This document shows, piece by piece, positions 17,180 through 26,075 of a stretch of DNA of 55,425 bases. The DNA comes from an uncultured Lachnospiraceae bacterium (GTDB lineage: Bacteria > Bacillota > Clostridia > Lachnospirales > Lachnospiraceae). Numbering within the stretch: the stretch's first letter is position 1; each line of letters starts with the position of its first letter. A program made the position numbers and the translations under genes. Location of the stretch: contig CAJOKX010000008.1 in NCBI GenBank assembly GCA_905235415.1, positions 1-55,425 of the forward strand, written 5' to 3'. The notes under the pieces are model-generated. The model saw nothing but the letters and a program-made list of their open reading frames with translations, ran no database searches and was not told the DNA's origin.

Positions 17180-18103
17180 ATGTACGACAAGGTAGTGGTA
17201 ATCGGCAGTCTGAATTATGACGTCTGCCTGAAACTTGAGAGACTTCCGGAAGAGGGCGAGACGAATTTTGCCGATTCCGTGGAATACTGCAGCGGAGGCA
17301 AGGGTGCGAACCAGGCCGTTCAGGCTGCGAAGCTGGACCTGGAAGTCTATATGGCCGGATGCATCGGAGAGGACGCAAGCGGTGAATTCCTGAAAAAGAC
17401 CGTGGAGGGATACGGCGTCCGGACAGATTATCTGAAAAAGGTTCCCGGAAACAGCGGCATGTCTGTCGCCCAGTCCCTCTATGACGGGGGGATCCGGGCG
17501 TCGGTGGTGCGCGGCGCGAACGACTGTGTGACAAGGGCTGATATTGACGCGCTGGCACCGGCGATAGACGCGGGGACGGTCGTGGTGTTCCAGCTGGAGA
17601 TCCCGATGGATACGATCCTCTACGCGATTGATCTGTGCAGGGAGAAGGGCGCTTATATCATTCTGAACGGAGCGCCTGCAGCCGCACTTCCGGAAGAATC
17701 GCTCCGGAAGCTGGACCTGTTCATTGTCAATGAAGTGGAAGCCTCGTTCTACGGAAACTGCAGGATCGATTCTGTGGAAACAGCGACAGAGCAGATCCTG
17801 AAGATGTCCGGGAGGCTGGGGACAGACTGCATCTTCACGCTGGGAAAGGCTGGATCCGTCGTCTGCCGGAACATGCAGACACAGATGGTGCCTTCCAGAA
17901 AAGTGCAGGCGGTGGAATCCACCGGCGCGGGAGATTCTTTCATCGGCGGACTGTGTTATGGGCTGGTAAATGAAATGGATCTGTTCGAGGCGTGCAGGTT
18001 CGCAACCTGCTGCAGCGCCAGGACAGTATGCAAGACCGGCGGACAGCCTGCGATGCCGACACTGGATGAAGTCCTTGAGATCTACGAAGGAGAAAACGGA
18101 TGA
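17180..18103 (+). CDS. PfkB family carbohydrate kinase (ribokinase-like)
   Basis: VVVIGSLNYDVCLKLERLPEEGETNF...YCSGGKGANQAVQAAKL; ESTGAGDSFIGGL; ggagg SD. Confidence 0.88.
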   Translation: MYDKVVVIGSLNYDVCLKLERLPEEGETNFADSVEYCSGGKGANQAVQAAKLDLEVYMAGCIGEDASGEFLKKTVEGYGVRTDYLKKVPGNSGMSVAQSLYDGGIRASVVRGANDCVTRADIDALAPAIDAGTVVVFQLEIPMDTILYAIDLCREKGAYIILNGAPAAALPEESLRKLDLFIVNEVEASFYGNCRIDSVETATEQILKMSGRLGTDCIFTLGKAGSVVCRNMQTQMVPSRKVQAVESTGAGDSFIGGLCYGLVNEMDLFEACRFATCCSARTVCKTGGQPAMPTLDEVLEIYEGENG

Positions 18104-19020
18104 ATTACGCGGGCAGATTTAACTCATTTGTATTCAAGGGACAGACTGTCTATGACGCAATAGAAGCTTACAAGAACGCGGACGGGATCACGCATCTGGA
18201 ATTCAACTATCCGGAGCATTTTGAAGGGCTCGATCTGGAAGACCTGAAGGCGCACATCCATCCGCTGAAGGTGAACGGGCTGGCGGTGCGCTGGCGCAAA
18301 AACTGGCTGACGGGGAATTTCTCCAATCCGGATGAGGACAGGAGAAGGAGCGCGATTGATCTGGCGAAGAAAGGCTGCGACGTGTGCCGGGAGATCGGCG
18401 GATCGGTCGTAACGCTGTGGTTTGAAAATGACGGCTTCGAGTACGCGTTCCAGACAGATTACGAGAAGTGCTGGAAGCTCCTGGTGGAAGGAATCCGGGA
18501 GGTGTGCGACTACGCACCGGACCTGAAGATCAGTATCGAGTATAAGCCGTATGAAGAGCGCGAGTTTGCGATGGTCGACAGCACGGGAATGACCATGTAT
18601 CTGATCGGCTGCGTGGACAGACCGAATATCGGATGTACGCTGGACTTCTGCCATATGCTGATGAAGCATGACGAACCGTCCTTCGGGCTGGCGCTTGCGG
18701 CGTCGAGGGGAAAGCTCTTCGGACTGCACATGAATGACGGATATGGGTACAAGGACAGCGGGATGATCTTCGGATCCGTTAACTTCTCGCTGTGCGCCGA
18801 GTTCATTTACTATCTGGAACGATATCGGTATGACGGGGTTGTCTTCTTTGACACCTTCCCGGTCCGTGAGGAATGCAGGGCGGAATGCCAGGCGAACATC
18901 GACGCGTTCGAACTGATCAAGTCAAGGGTGGACCGCACAGGCGTGGACGCCATCACGAAGGTGGTGGACAGACATGACGGGATCGCCGCGCAGAGGCTTA
19001 TCCTTGAACTGCTTGGGTGA
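18100..19020 (+). CDS. TIM-barrel sugar phosphate isomerase/epimerase family protein
   Basis: ISIEYKPYEEREFAMVDST, GCTLDFCHMLMKHDEP, LFGLHMNDGYG; start overlaps previous stop (ATGA). Confidence 0.8.
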   Translation: MNYAGRFNSFVFKGQTVYDAIEAYKNADGITHLEFNYPEHFEGLDLEDLKAHIHPLKVNGLAVRWRKNWLTGNFSNPDEDRRRSAIDLAKKGCDVCREIGGSVVTLWFENDGFEYAFQTDYEKCWKLLVEGIREVCDYAPDLKISIEYKPYEEREFAMVDSTGMTMYLIGCVDRPNIGCTLDFCHMLMKHDEPSFGLALAASRGKLFGLHMNDGYGYKDSGMIFGSVNFSLCAEFIYYLERYRYDGVVFFDTFPVREECRAECQANIDAFELIKSRVDRTGVDAITKVVDRHDGIAAQRLILELLG

Positions 19021-19027
19021 TTGTGCA

Positions 19028-19055
19028 GGCTGCCTGTGTATGCAGGCAGCCTTTT
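19028..19055 (+). terminator. Rho-independent terminator-like hairpin
   Basis: GGCTGCCTG TGTATG CAGGCAGCC TTTT. Confidence 0.75.
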
Positions 19056-19199
19056 ATAATCCGGCGCAGAGTTTCCCCGGATGCAGAAGGTACTTTTGAC
19101 CCCGGCGTCATTCTGATAGAATCAGAATCAGAAGTGCGGAATCGATTCACGATTCATGCGGACAGAAGGAAGCGCACCTGCATACAGGAGGAAATGCAT

Positions 19200-19760
19200 A
19201 TGTCGGAATCTGTATATCTGATGGAAGTCATAAAAGAACTGGAGCGCAATGCGCATCTGGTGAGGGAAGAGGAGCTGCAGGCGGCGGCGGATCTGATCCT
19301 GGCCTCAGACAGAATCTTTGTGGCCGGCGCGGGAAGGTCCGGTTTTGCCGCGAGGGGATTCAGCAACAGGCTGATGCACCTTGGACGGACGGTTTATTTT
19401 GTTTCGGAACCGACAACGCCTTCAATCGGTAAGGGGGATCTTCTGTGGATCGCTTCGGGATCCGGACAGACGGGGTCCATGCGGGTGATGGCTGAAACAG
19501 CCAAAGGTCTGGGCGCAGCCCTTGCGACGGTTACGATCCATCCGGAAGGAGCGATCGGACAGATGGCGGACACTGTGATCCGTCTTCCGGGAGGAACGCC
19601 CAAGAGCAGCCTCGAGGACACCTGTCCCAGCATCCAGATCATGGCAGATGCGTTCGAACAGATGTCGTGGATCGTCTATGACGTGCTGATCCATGAACTG
19701 ATGGAGCGCACCGGCGTTACAGAGGAAGAGATGTTTTCGCGGCACGCGAACCTGGAGTGA
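19200..19760 (+). CDS. SIS-domain protein, 6-phospho-3-hexuloisomerase-like
   Basis: DRIFVAGAGRSGFAARGFSNRLMHLGRTVYFVSEPTTPSIGKGDLLWIASGSGQTGSM...AIGQMADTVIRLPG matches HxlB-type SIS proteins; alternative start at 19194. Confidence 0.85.
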   Translation: MSESVYLMEVIKELERNAHLVREEELQAAADLILASDRIFVAGAGRSGFAARGFSNRLMHLGRTVYFVSEPTTPSIGKGDLLWIASGSGQTGSMRVMAETAKGLGAALATVTIHPEGAIGQMADTVIRLPGGTPKSSLEDTCPSIQIMADAFEQMSWIVYDVLIHELMERTGVTEEEMFSRHANLE

Positions 19761-19766
19761 CAAACT

Positions 19767-20819
19767 ATGAATATGAATGAGATACTGGAAGTGTTTCGCT
19801 ATTGCAACATGGATTGCGAGGTCCTTACGGTCGGGGACGGCTGGCAGGTGATCGTGAGCAGGCACGGAGGCCACGTGTTCGGGCCGTTTTCGGACAGCTG
19901 TCCGGAGGGGATCTTCTGGATCCCGGACGCAGTGAAAGACAGGGACCGGTACAAAGAACTGATCGATCAGAAGATCTGGAACATCGGAGGGGACAGAGTA
20001 TGGATCGCCCCGGAGATCCAGTTCAACATTACCGACCGTTCCCATTTCAGACAGACGCTGAACACGCCGAAGACGATCGATCCGGGTTCATACCGGATGC
20101 GCCGCGAGGGCGAAGCCATCCATCTGGAAATGGAGCTGGATCTGGCAAGCTACAACACGGTAGAGGGAAGCCTTCATGCGGATTTTCACCGCATGATCCA
20201 CAGGGCGCCCAACCCGCTCAGGAAGCTGCCTGCATATCATGAGCTGATGGAAGGCCTGTCCTACTGCGGACTGGAAGAGGTGATCGACCTGCGGGTGTCC
20301 AGCGAACAGGACGTTCTGGCAGAGAGCTGGGATCTTCTGCAGATCCGGCCGAAGGGAACCCTGTTTATCCCGATGTACCAGCCGCTTCGCGGAACCGATC
20401 ATTATGAACCTGCGGGGGACCATGAGACGGTCGCTGAAAATGGGATCTGTCTGCGCATCACCGGGGATTCCCGGTATAAGATCGCATACCGCTCTGCCGT
20501 CCTGACGGGACGCTTCGGATATCTCGCGGATTCCGATACCGACTCGTCGGTTCTGATAATAATCTGCTATCCGAACAATCCGTCCGCGATGTACTCGGAG
20601 GAGCCGCCTCTTTCGGAAGGAGATACCGGGTATTCCATCCATGTATACAATGACGACGGCAATTCGGGCGGATTTGCGGAGATGGAATGCAACCTGCTCA
20701 CGCTCGGCAATCCCACCGGGATCCATCACGCGACAGACCGGCTGACAAAATGGATCTTTACGGGAAAGACTGAAAAGCTGAAGGAAGCGGCAGGCGTACT
20801 GCTCGGCTGGAAGCTGTGA
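19767..20819 (+). CDS. Uncharacterised protein, possibly DUF6786/mutarotase-like beta-sandwich
   Basis: IWNIGGDRVWIAPEIQFNI motif and overall style; position inside sugar locus. Confidence 0.45.
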   Translation: MNMNEILEVFRYCNMDCEVLTVGDGWQVIVSRHGGHVFGPFSDSCPEGIFWIPDAVKDRDRYKELIDQKIWNIGGDRVWIAPEIQFNITDRSHFRQTLNTPKTIDPGSYRMRREGEAIHLEMELDLASYNTVEGSLHADFHRMIHRAPNPLRKLPAYHELMEGLSYCGLEEVIDLRVSSEQDVLAESWDLLQIRPKGTLFIPMYQPLRGTDHYEPAGDHETVAENGICLRITGDSRYKIAYRSAVLTGRFGYLADSDTDSSVLIIICYPNNPSAMYSEEPPLSEGDTGYSIHVYNDDGNSGGFAEMECNLLTLGNPTGIHHATDRLTKWIFTGKTEKLKEAAGVLLGWKL

Positions 20820-21005
20820 GAGGATTGCCGGTTCTTGTTCAGCCCTGCCGCACCGGAGATCCCGGAGCATGCAGATGCTTCCGGCTGCGAGAGACGGCTT
20901 TTATGCAAGGAATCCTACTTTTATGCGGTGTGGCTTGCCATAATTGATTGATCCTAACTATAATGATGTTGAGGTTTAGTTTTTCATAGAAACGGATAGG
21001 TTTGG

Positions 21006-22091
21006 ATGGGCATGTCAGAGAAAATGAATATCAGAGAGATCGCAGATCTCGCAGGCGTATCCGTTGCCACTGTTTCACGGGTGATCAATCATTCAGCAAG
21101 TGTTAAACCGCAGACCCGGGAACATGTGCAGCAGGTGATGAAGGAGCATAATTATGTTCCGAGCGCCACTGCAAGAGATCTGAGCTTTCAGAGGTCCCAG
21201 GTGGTGGCGGTTGTGATCCCCGATCTGAAGAACCCGTATTTCTACGGACTGATTGAGGGGATCACCAGAGTTGCCGAGAAGAATCGGTTCCAGGTCCTGA
21301 TCTTCAACACCAATGAGGATCCCGGCAAAGAAGCGGAAGCGCTGGAGGCCATCCGGGAACGCAATGTCGCGGGAATCCTGATTACGGCGGCAGGCGTCAG
21401 GGATGAGAGAACCGGAAGGATGCTTACGGAGTATCAGGAATCCGGGACACCGGTCGTCCTGATTGACCGTTTTATCGAAGACGGGGATACGCTGGATACT
21501 GTGATGGCGGATAATGAGTCCGGCTCCTATGAGGCAGTGTCTGAACTGATCGCGCAGGGCCATGACCGTATCGCGATTATAGCCGGCGAGAAGTCGCTCA
21601 GCCCCGTATATGAGAGAGAACTCGGATACCGGAGAGCTCTGACCGAGCACGGCATCCGTGTCCGGGAGATGTATATTGCGTACGGAGATCAGATGGCGGA
21701 TAAGTCTTATCTGTGTATGAGGAGGCTGATGTCCCTCTCGAAACCGCCGACGGCGGTCTTCTGCGGGAACAACCAGATGACGCTGGGTGCGCTGCGGTAT
21801 CTGAACGAACACGGAATCCGCACGGGCGAGGACATCGGAATCATCGGATTCGACGATATTGATGTGCTGAACAAGCTGGGCATCCCGCTGTCGGTGGTGG
21901 ACCGCTCTGAGAAGGATATGGGAAAGAAGGCAATGGAGCTGCTCCTGCGCCATATGAAAAATCAAGACGCGCCGGCCAGGCATGTGTCCGTTCCAACGAG
22001 GCTGATCCTCAGAGGATCTGAGCGGGCGGCATGTGTCGAACCGCTGCAGTCTAGGGCAGGGCGAAAGCGAAAGGCGCAAAAAGAAGAGTAA
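21006..22091 (+). CDS. LacI family transcriptional regulator
   Basis: MNIREIADLAGVSVATVSRVINHSASVKPQTREHVQQVMKEHNYVPSATARDL HTH plus periplasmic-binding-like domain. Confidence 0.95.
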   Translation: MGMSEKMNIREIADLAGVSVATVSRVINHSASVKPQTREHVQQVMKEHNYVPSATARDLSFQRSQVVAVVIPDLKNPYFYGLIEGITRVAEKNRFQVLIFNTNEDPGKEAEALEAIRERNVAGILITAAGVRDERTGRMLTEYQESGTPVVLIDRFIEDGDTLDTVMADNESGSYEAVSELIAQGHDRIAIIAGEKSLSPVYERELGYRRALTEHGIRVREMYIAYGDQMADKSYLCMRRLMSLSKPPTAVFCGNNQMTLGALRYLNEHGIRTGEDIGIIGFDDIDVLNKLGIPLSVVDRSEKDMGKKAMELLLRHMKNQDAPARHVSVPTRLILRGSERAACVEPLQSRAGRKRKAQKEE

Positions 22092-22104
22092 GAGAGAAAA
22101 CCAT

Positions 22105-22210
22105 GCCGGAGTGCTGAGCGGCCCGGGCAGGATGAAAGCGGTGCCGGAGTGCTGAGCGGCCCGGGCAGGATGACATCCATGCCGGGCTTCAAGGCGGCCC
22201 GGGCAAAAGG
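22105..22210. repeat. 38-bp period tandem repeat (2 good copies plus degenerate third)
   Basis: GCCGGAGTGCTGAGCGGCCCGGGCAGGATGA identical at 22105-22135 and 22143-22173; third related copy atgccgggcttcaaggcggcccgggca. Confidence 0.85.
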
Positions 22211-22218
22211 AGGAGAAG

Positions 22219-23112
22219 ATGAAAGTACTGAATTACGGATCTCTGAATGTAGACCACACCTACAGCGTCCAGCATATCGTTGTGGGCGGGGAGACACTGT
22301 CCTCCTATGAGATGCATGATTACTGCGGAGGAAAGGGACTCAACCAGTCGGTTGCGCTGGCAAAGGCGGGCGTTGACGTCTGGCATGCGGGTATCATCGG
22401 AAATGACGGAGAGATGCTTCTGGATGCCTGCAAAGAGGCGGGCGTGCACACGGAGTTCATCCGGCAGCTGGATGTGCACGGCGGCCACACCATCATCCAG
22501 GTGGATGAGAAGGGGCAGAACTGCATCATCCTTTATGGCGGAACCAATCAGATGCAGACAGAGGCGTTTGCAGACGAAGTGCTCTCCCATTTCGAAGCGG
22601 GGGATTATCTGGTCCTGCAGAATGAGATCAATCTGCTCGGTTACATTATCGACCGCGCATACGAGCGCGGCATGAAGATTATCATGAACCCGTCCCCGTA
22701 CAATGAGAGCCTGGATGCCTGCGATCTGAGCAAGGTGTCCCTGTTCCTGGTCAATGAGATCGAGGCGGCGCAGATCACCGGCAATCAGGATGCGGACCAC
22801 GCGCTGGACGCACTGCATGAGAAGTTTCCGGAAGCGGCATTTGTCCTGACACTCGGATCAGACGGCGCATGGTACTATGACGGGAAGCAGAAGGTCTTCC
22901 AGGATATCTTTCCGGTGCAGGCCGTCGACACGACAGCGGCGGGCGACACATTTACCGGCTTCTTCATCAGCAAGCTGGCAGAGGGCGCGGATATCCCCGA
23001 TGCCCTGCGCACTGCAGCGAAGGCTTCCTCGATCGCGGTGACCAGAGAAGGCGCCGTACCGTCCATTCCGACGAAGGAAGAAGTACTTTTATCCCTGAAA
23101 GAAGAGGGATAA
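22219..23112 (+). CDS. PfkB family carbohydrate kinase (ribokinase-like)
   Basis: LNYGSLNVDHTYSVQHIVVGGETLSSYEMHDYCGGKGLNQSVALAKAG; VDTTAAGDTFTGFF. Confidence 0.9.
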   Translation: MKVLNYGSLNVDHTYSVQHIVVGGETLSSYEMHDYCGGKGLNQSVALAKAGVDVWHAGIIGNDGEMLLDACKEAGVHTEFIRQLDVHGGHTIIQVDEKGQNCIILYGGTNQMQTEAFADEVLSHFEAGDYLVLQNEINLLGYIIDRAYERGMKIIMNPSPYNESLDACDLSKVSLFLVNEIEAAQITGNQDADHALDALHEKFPEAAFVLTLGSDGAWYYDGKQKVFQDIFPVQAVDTTAAGDTFTGFFISKLAEGADIPDALRTAAKASSIAVTREGAVPSIPTKEEVLLSLKEEG

Positions 23113-23150
23113 AGCTTATACCGTTCCGAATACATTCGATCGCATGAAAA

Positions 23151-23171
23151 GAGCCGGCCAATGGCCGGCTC
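23151..23171 (-). terminator. Terminator hairpin for the minus-strand carD gene
   Basis: GAGCCGGCC AAT GGCCGGCTC; minus strand continues into TTTT. Confidence 0.7.
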
Positions 23172-23197
23172 CTGATTCTGTGCATATGCGGGACGGA

Positions 23198-23704
23198 TCA
23201 CATCTCTTCGAAGGAATCCATCAGAAGTTCTTTGGTCTGTTCACTGTCAATGCCCAGGACTACGGAGAACTCCTCGACGAGCTTATCGGTCGCAGCTTTG
23301 AAGTACCTGTCGTCCGTTGCGGTAACCTTCTTGCCCTTTTCCCTGCGCACGGCAATGCGCTGGTTCAGCGTCTTGACCAGGCTGAGCCATTCGCGGCAGC
23401 TTCCCGAATGAAGCGCCTTGGAATAGGAGATCTCCTGCTGGCGTGCGCTCTGCTCCGGGAGAGTCTCAATCTGCGGGATATCTTCCAGAAGCTGGCGCGT
23501 CTCCTCAGGGGAGATCAGGTCACGCATGATGACCTTGTGGTTGTCCACCGGAGTCGTAATCTTGCAGGACTGATCATGGAGAGGACGAAGAATATAGCAG
23601 GTCCGTCCGACTGCAGTCCCGACAGCTGAGTTCACCACTTCAGTGCCCATCACTTCACAAACGCCGCTGTTGCCATACGAAATAAAATCGCCAACGCTAT
23701 ACAA
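23198..23704 (-). CDS. CarD family transcriptional regulator
   Basis: MYSVGDFISYGNSGVCEVMGTEVV...TCYILRPLHDQSCKITTPVDNHKVIMRDLIS. Confidence 0.88.
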   Translation of the reverse strand: MYSVGDFISYGNSGVCEVMGTEVVNSAVGTAVGRTCYILRPLHDQSCKITTPVDNHKVIMRDLISPEETRQLLEDIPQIETLPEQSARQQEISYSKALHSGSCREWLSLVKTLNQRIAVRREKGKKVTATDDRYFKAATDKLVEEFSVVLGIDSEQTKELLMDSFEEM

Positions 23705-24104
23705 TTGCGCTCTCCTTTCTTTCAGTCTCGTGAATCATGCGTAAGCAAATTCAGAAACGATGTAAAAACAAGTAAAATCTCTATTGACATATCCACCGTA
23801 CTCTGATATTATACCTGACTTTTTTGCAAAATGATATGAATCGAACGGACAAATAATTAAGGGAAATCTGCGGAAACACCAGCAAATTTTACAACATATC
23901 ACGTTTTGACAGATATGCGAACGGCTCATATACTGAAATGGCGGTGTATTATAGTCCGGCCGATTCCTGCTCCGGAAGCGTGAAACAGAGCCCCCTGACA
24001 TGTCGCAGCGCGCGGAAGGAGAAGAAGGTTCACAGGAGCACGGAAGAAGATGGAACGCAGGATCACGGAAGGATCATACTATCTCAGAAGGAGAGGATAG
24101 ACGC

Positions 24105-24803
24105 ATGGGAGCGGCAATGCAGAAAATCGCTGTCATCAGGAGCGATTTCCCGGAGAAGTTCGGGATTCCCAGACAGAGCGGACTGATCGAAGAACTGAAG
24201 GCGGAGATTCTCTTTGAAAAGCCCTATCAGGATCCAAACTGTGTGGCGGGTCTGGAAGAATTCTCCCACATATGGCTGCTCTGGGAATTCTCCGGAAACC
24301 TGGAAGGCGGATGGTCGCCTACGGTCATTCCGCCGCGCCTTGGAGGAAAGATCCACAAAGGGGTATTTGCGACGCGCTCTCCGTTCCGGCCAAGTCCGGT
24401 CGGTCTGTCCTGCGTGAAACTGGATCAGATCGAGATGCGCCCGGGAGCGGGCCCGGTTCTGCATGTGTCGGGCGCAGATCTCAGGGACGGTACGCCCATC
24501 TATGATATCAAGCCCTATATCCGCTATACAGACTGTCATCCGGACGCGGTGAGCGGATTTGTCGATACACTCTCAGACCACCGCCTGGAGGTGGACTTTC
24601 CGCAGGAGCTTCTGGAAAAGCTTCCGGAGGACAAGCGGACCGCAGCAGTCAGGATCCTCGCGCAGGATCCCAGACCTGCTTATCAGAAGGATCCGCAGCG
24701 CCGGTACGGAACCGCGTTTGCCGGCTGGGACATCCGGTATCATGTGAAGGATGGGGTGCTGCGTGTCTGTGAAGTCGTTCCTTACAGAAAGCCGGAGCAC
24801 TGA
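24105..24803 (+). CDS. trmO: tRNA (t6A37) N6-methyltransferase TrmO / TsaA family
   Basis: FGIPRQSGLIEELKAEILFE, FSHIWLLWEFSGN, GGKIHKGVFATRSPFRPSPVGLSCVKL, GTPIYDIKPYIRYTD. Confidence 0.9.
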   Translation: MGAAMQKIAVIRSDFPEKFGIPRQSGLIEELKAEILFEKPYQDPNCVAGLEEFSHIWLLWEFSGNLEGGWSPTVIPPRLGGKIHKGVFATRSPFRPSPVGLSCVKLDQIEMRPGAGPVLHVSGADLRDGTPIYDIKPYIRYTDCHPDAVSGFVDTLSDHRLEVDFPQELLEKLPEDKRTAAVRILAQDPRPAYQKDPQRRYGTAFAGWDIRYHVKDGVLRVCEVVPYRKPEH

Positions 24804-24966
24804 CTTCGGGAGCATTGAGATTCGGAGCACTGATAACCGAAGCACTGAGATCCGGAGCCCTGACATCGGGAGCACTGACATCGGGAGCACTGAGATCCGG
24901 AGCCTGATATCCGGAGCCTGACGTTCGGAGTACTGAGATCCGGAGCCTGAGATCCGGAGCACTGAC
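24794..24966. repeat. ~15-bp minisatellite, about 12 degenerate units (cggagcactgagatc)
   Basis: Runs of gagcactgacttcgg / gagcattgagattcg / gagcactgataaccg / agcactgagatccgg / agccctgacatcgg ... agcactgacc. Confidence 0.88.
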
Positions 24967-24968
24967 CT

Positions 24969-26054
24969 ATGGAGTATGCAGAATACATCGATAAAAATGA
25001 ATATGTTATCCTGTACCGGTTATACGGGGAAGGCGGCGTAGCGGAGATCCCGCAGACGATCTGCGGAAAGACGGTAAAGATCCTCGCGGACCATCTGTTT
25101 GCAAACGAGCCGTCTGTCCAGTATGACAAAGGGCAGATCCGGCGCTGTGCGCTGAATGGTCTCCCGGGGGAGGAGAGCCCGGAAGATAAGGCAGCAGACA
25201 GGGCAGAAGACACGGCAGAAGATCCGGCAGCAGACACGGCAAGCCCTGTCCGGGAAAAGGCACTGTGCGGGGCATCTGTCGAGATGATCCGGATTCCGGA
25301 GGGCGTGGAGGCGGTCGGCAATTACGCCTTCTATGGATGCCAGAACCTGAAGGAGGTTTCATTTCCATCGACGATGAAGCGCATCGGCTATGGGATGTTC
25401 AACGGGTGCGGCAGGGTGCGCCGGCTGGAGTTTCATCTGGAGGACAATGGAGATCGCAGGGCGGACATTCCGTGCAGCGAGCAGACCCCGCCGATTATGA
25501 AAGAAGTGCTGGACGCTGTGTCTGACAGAATCGAGGCCGTCGTCCGGTGCGGCGCGCAGGAGCTGTGGCGTCTGACCTTCCCGGATTATTACGAAGAGGG
25601 CAGGGAAAATACCCCCGCCCGCATCATTGAGATCGTCTATCACGGGACGGGCTATCAGTACCGCAACTGTTTTCTGAACCGGAGGATCCAGCCCGGAAAA
25701 TACGATGAGGTATTCCCGTATGCGCAGGCACAGGAGAGTACGGATACCTGCATCTCCATCGCGCGGAACCGTCTGCGCTGTGCGCCGGAGCCGGCGGAAA
25801 AATGGATGAACAGATACATCGAATATCTTCGATCTGAAGAGAGGGCGCTGATGGAGGCGGTCCTTTCCGACACGGAACATGATCCGGTCGGGGAGCTGAA
25901 GATCCTAAGCTGTGCCGGATTCTTTACATCGAGCAATATCGATTCATTTATAGAAACCGCATCGCAGCACAGGCGCTCTGATGCAGTCAGCTTCCTGATG
26001 AATGTGAAGCATCAGCAGTTTAGCTCCGCGCGCGCGGGCAGATACGAACTATAA
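24969..26054 (+). CDS. BspA-type leucine-rich repeat (LRR_5) protein
   Basis: GGVAEIPQTICGKTVKILADHLF..., VEMIRIPEGVEAVGNYAFYGCQNLKEVSFPSTMKRIGYGMFNGCGRVRRLEF; no signal peptide. Confidence 0.75.
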   Translation: MEYAEYIDKNEYVILYRLYGEGGVAEIPQTICGKTVKILADHLFANEPSVQYDKGQIRRCALNGLPGEESPEDKAADRAEDTAEDPAADTASPVREKALCGASVEMIRIPEGVEAVGNYAFYGCQNLKEVSFPSTMKRIGYGMFNGCGRVRRLEFHLEDNGDRRADIPCSEQTPPIMKEVLDAVSDRIEAVVRCGAQELWRLTFPDYYEEGRENTPARIIEIVYHGTGYQYRNCFLNRRIQPGKYDEVFPYAQAQESTDTCISIARNRLRCAPEPAEKWMNRYIEYLRSEERALMEAVLSDTEHDPVGELKILSCAGFFTSSNIDSFIETASQHRRSDAVSFLMNVKHQQFSSARAGRYEL

Positions 26055-26075
26055 AGAATAAACCCGGGTGGGCCT

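Noticed and set aside
24782-25321. Plus- and minus-strand ORFs with LRISV/LPMSV repeats over the 15-bp array
   Set aside because: Frames only reflect the 15-bp (5-codon) periodicity of an intergenic minisatellite; unit lengths drift between 14 and 16 bp.
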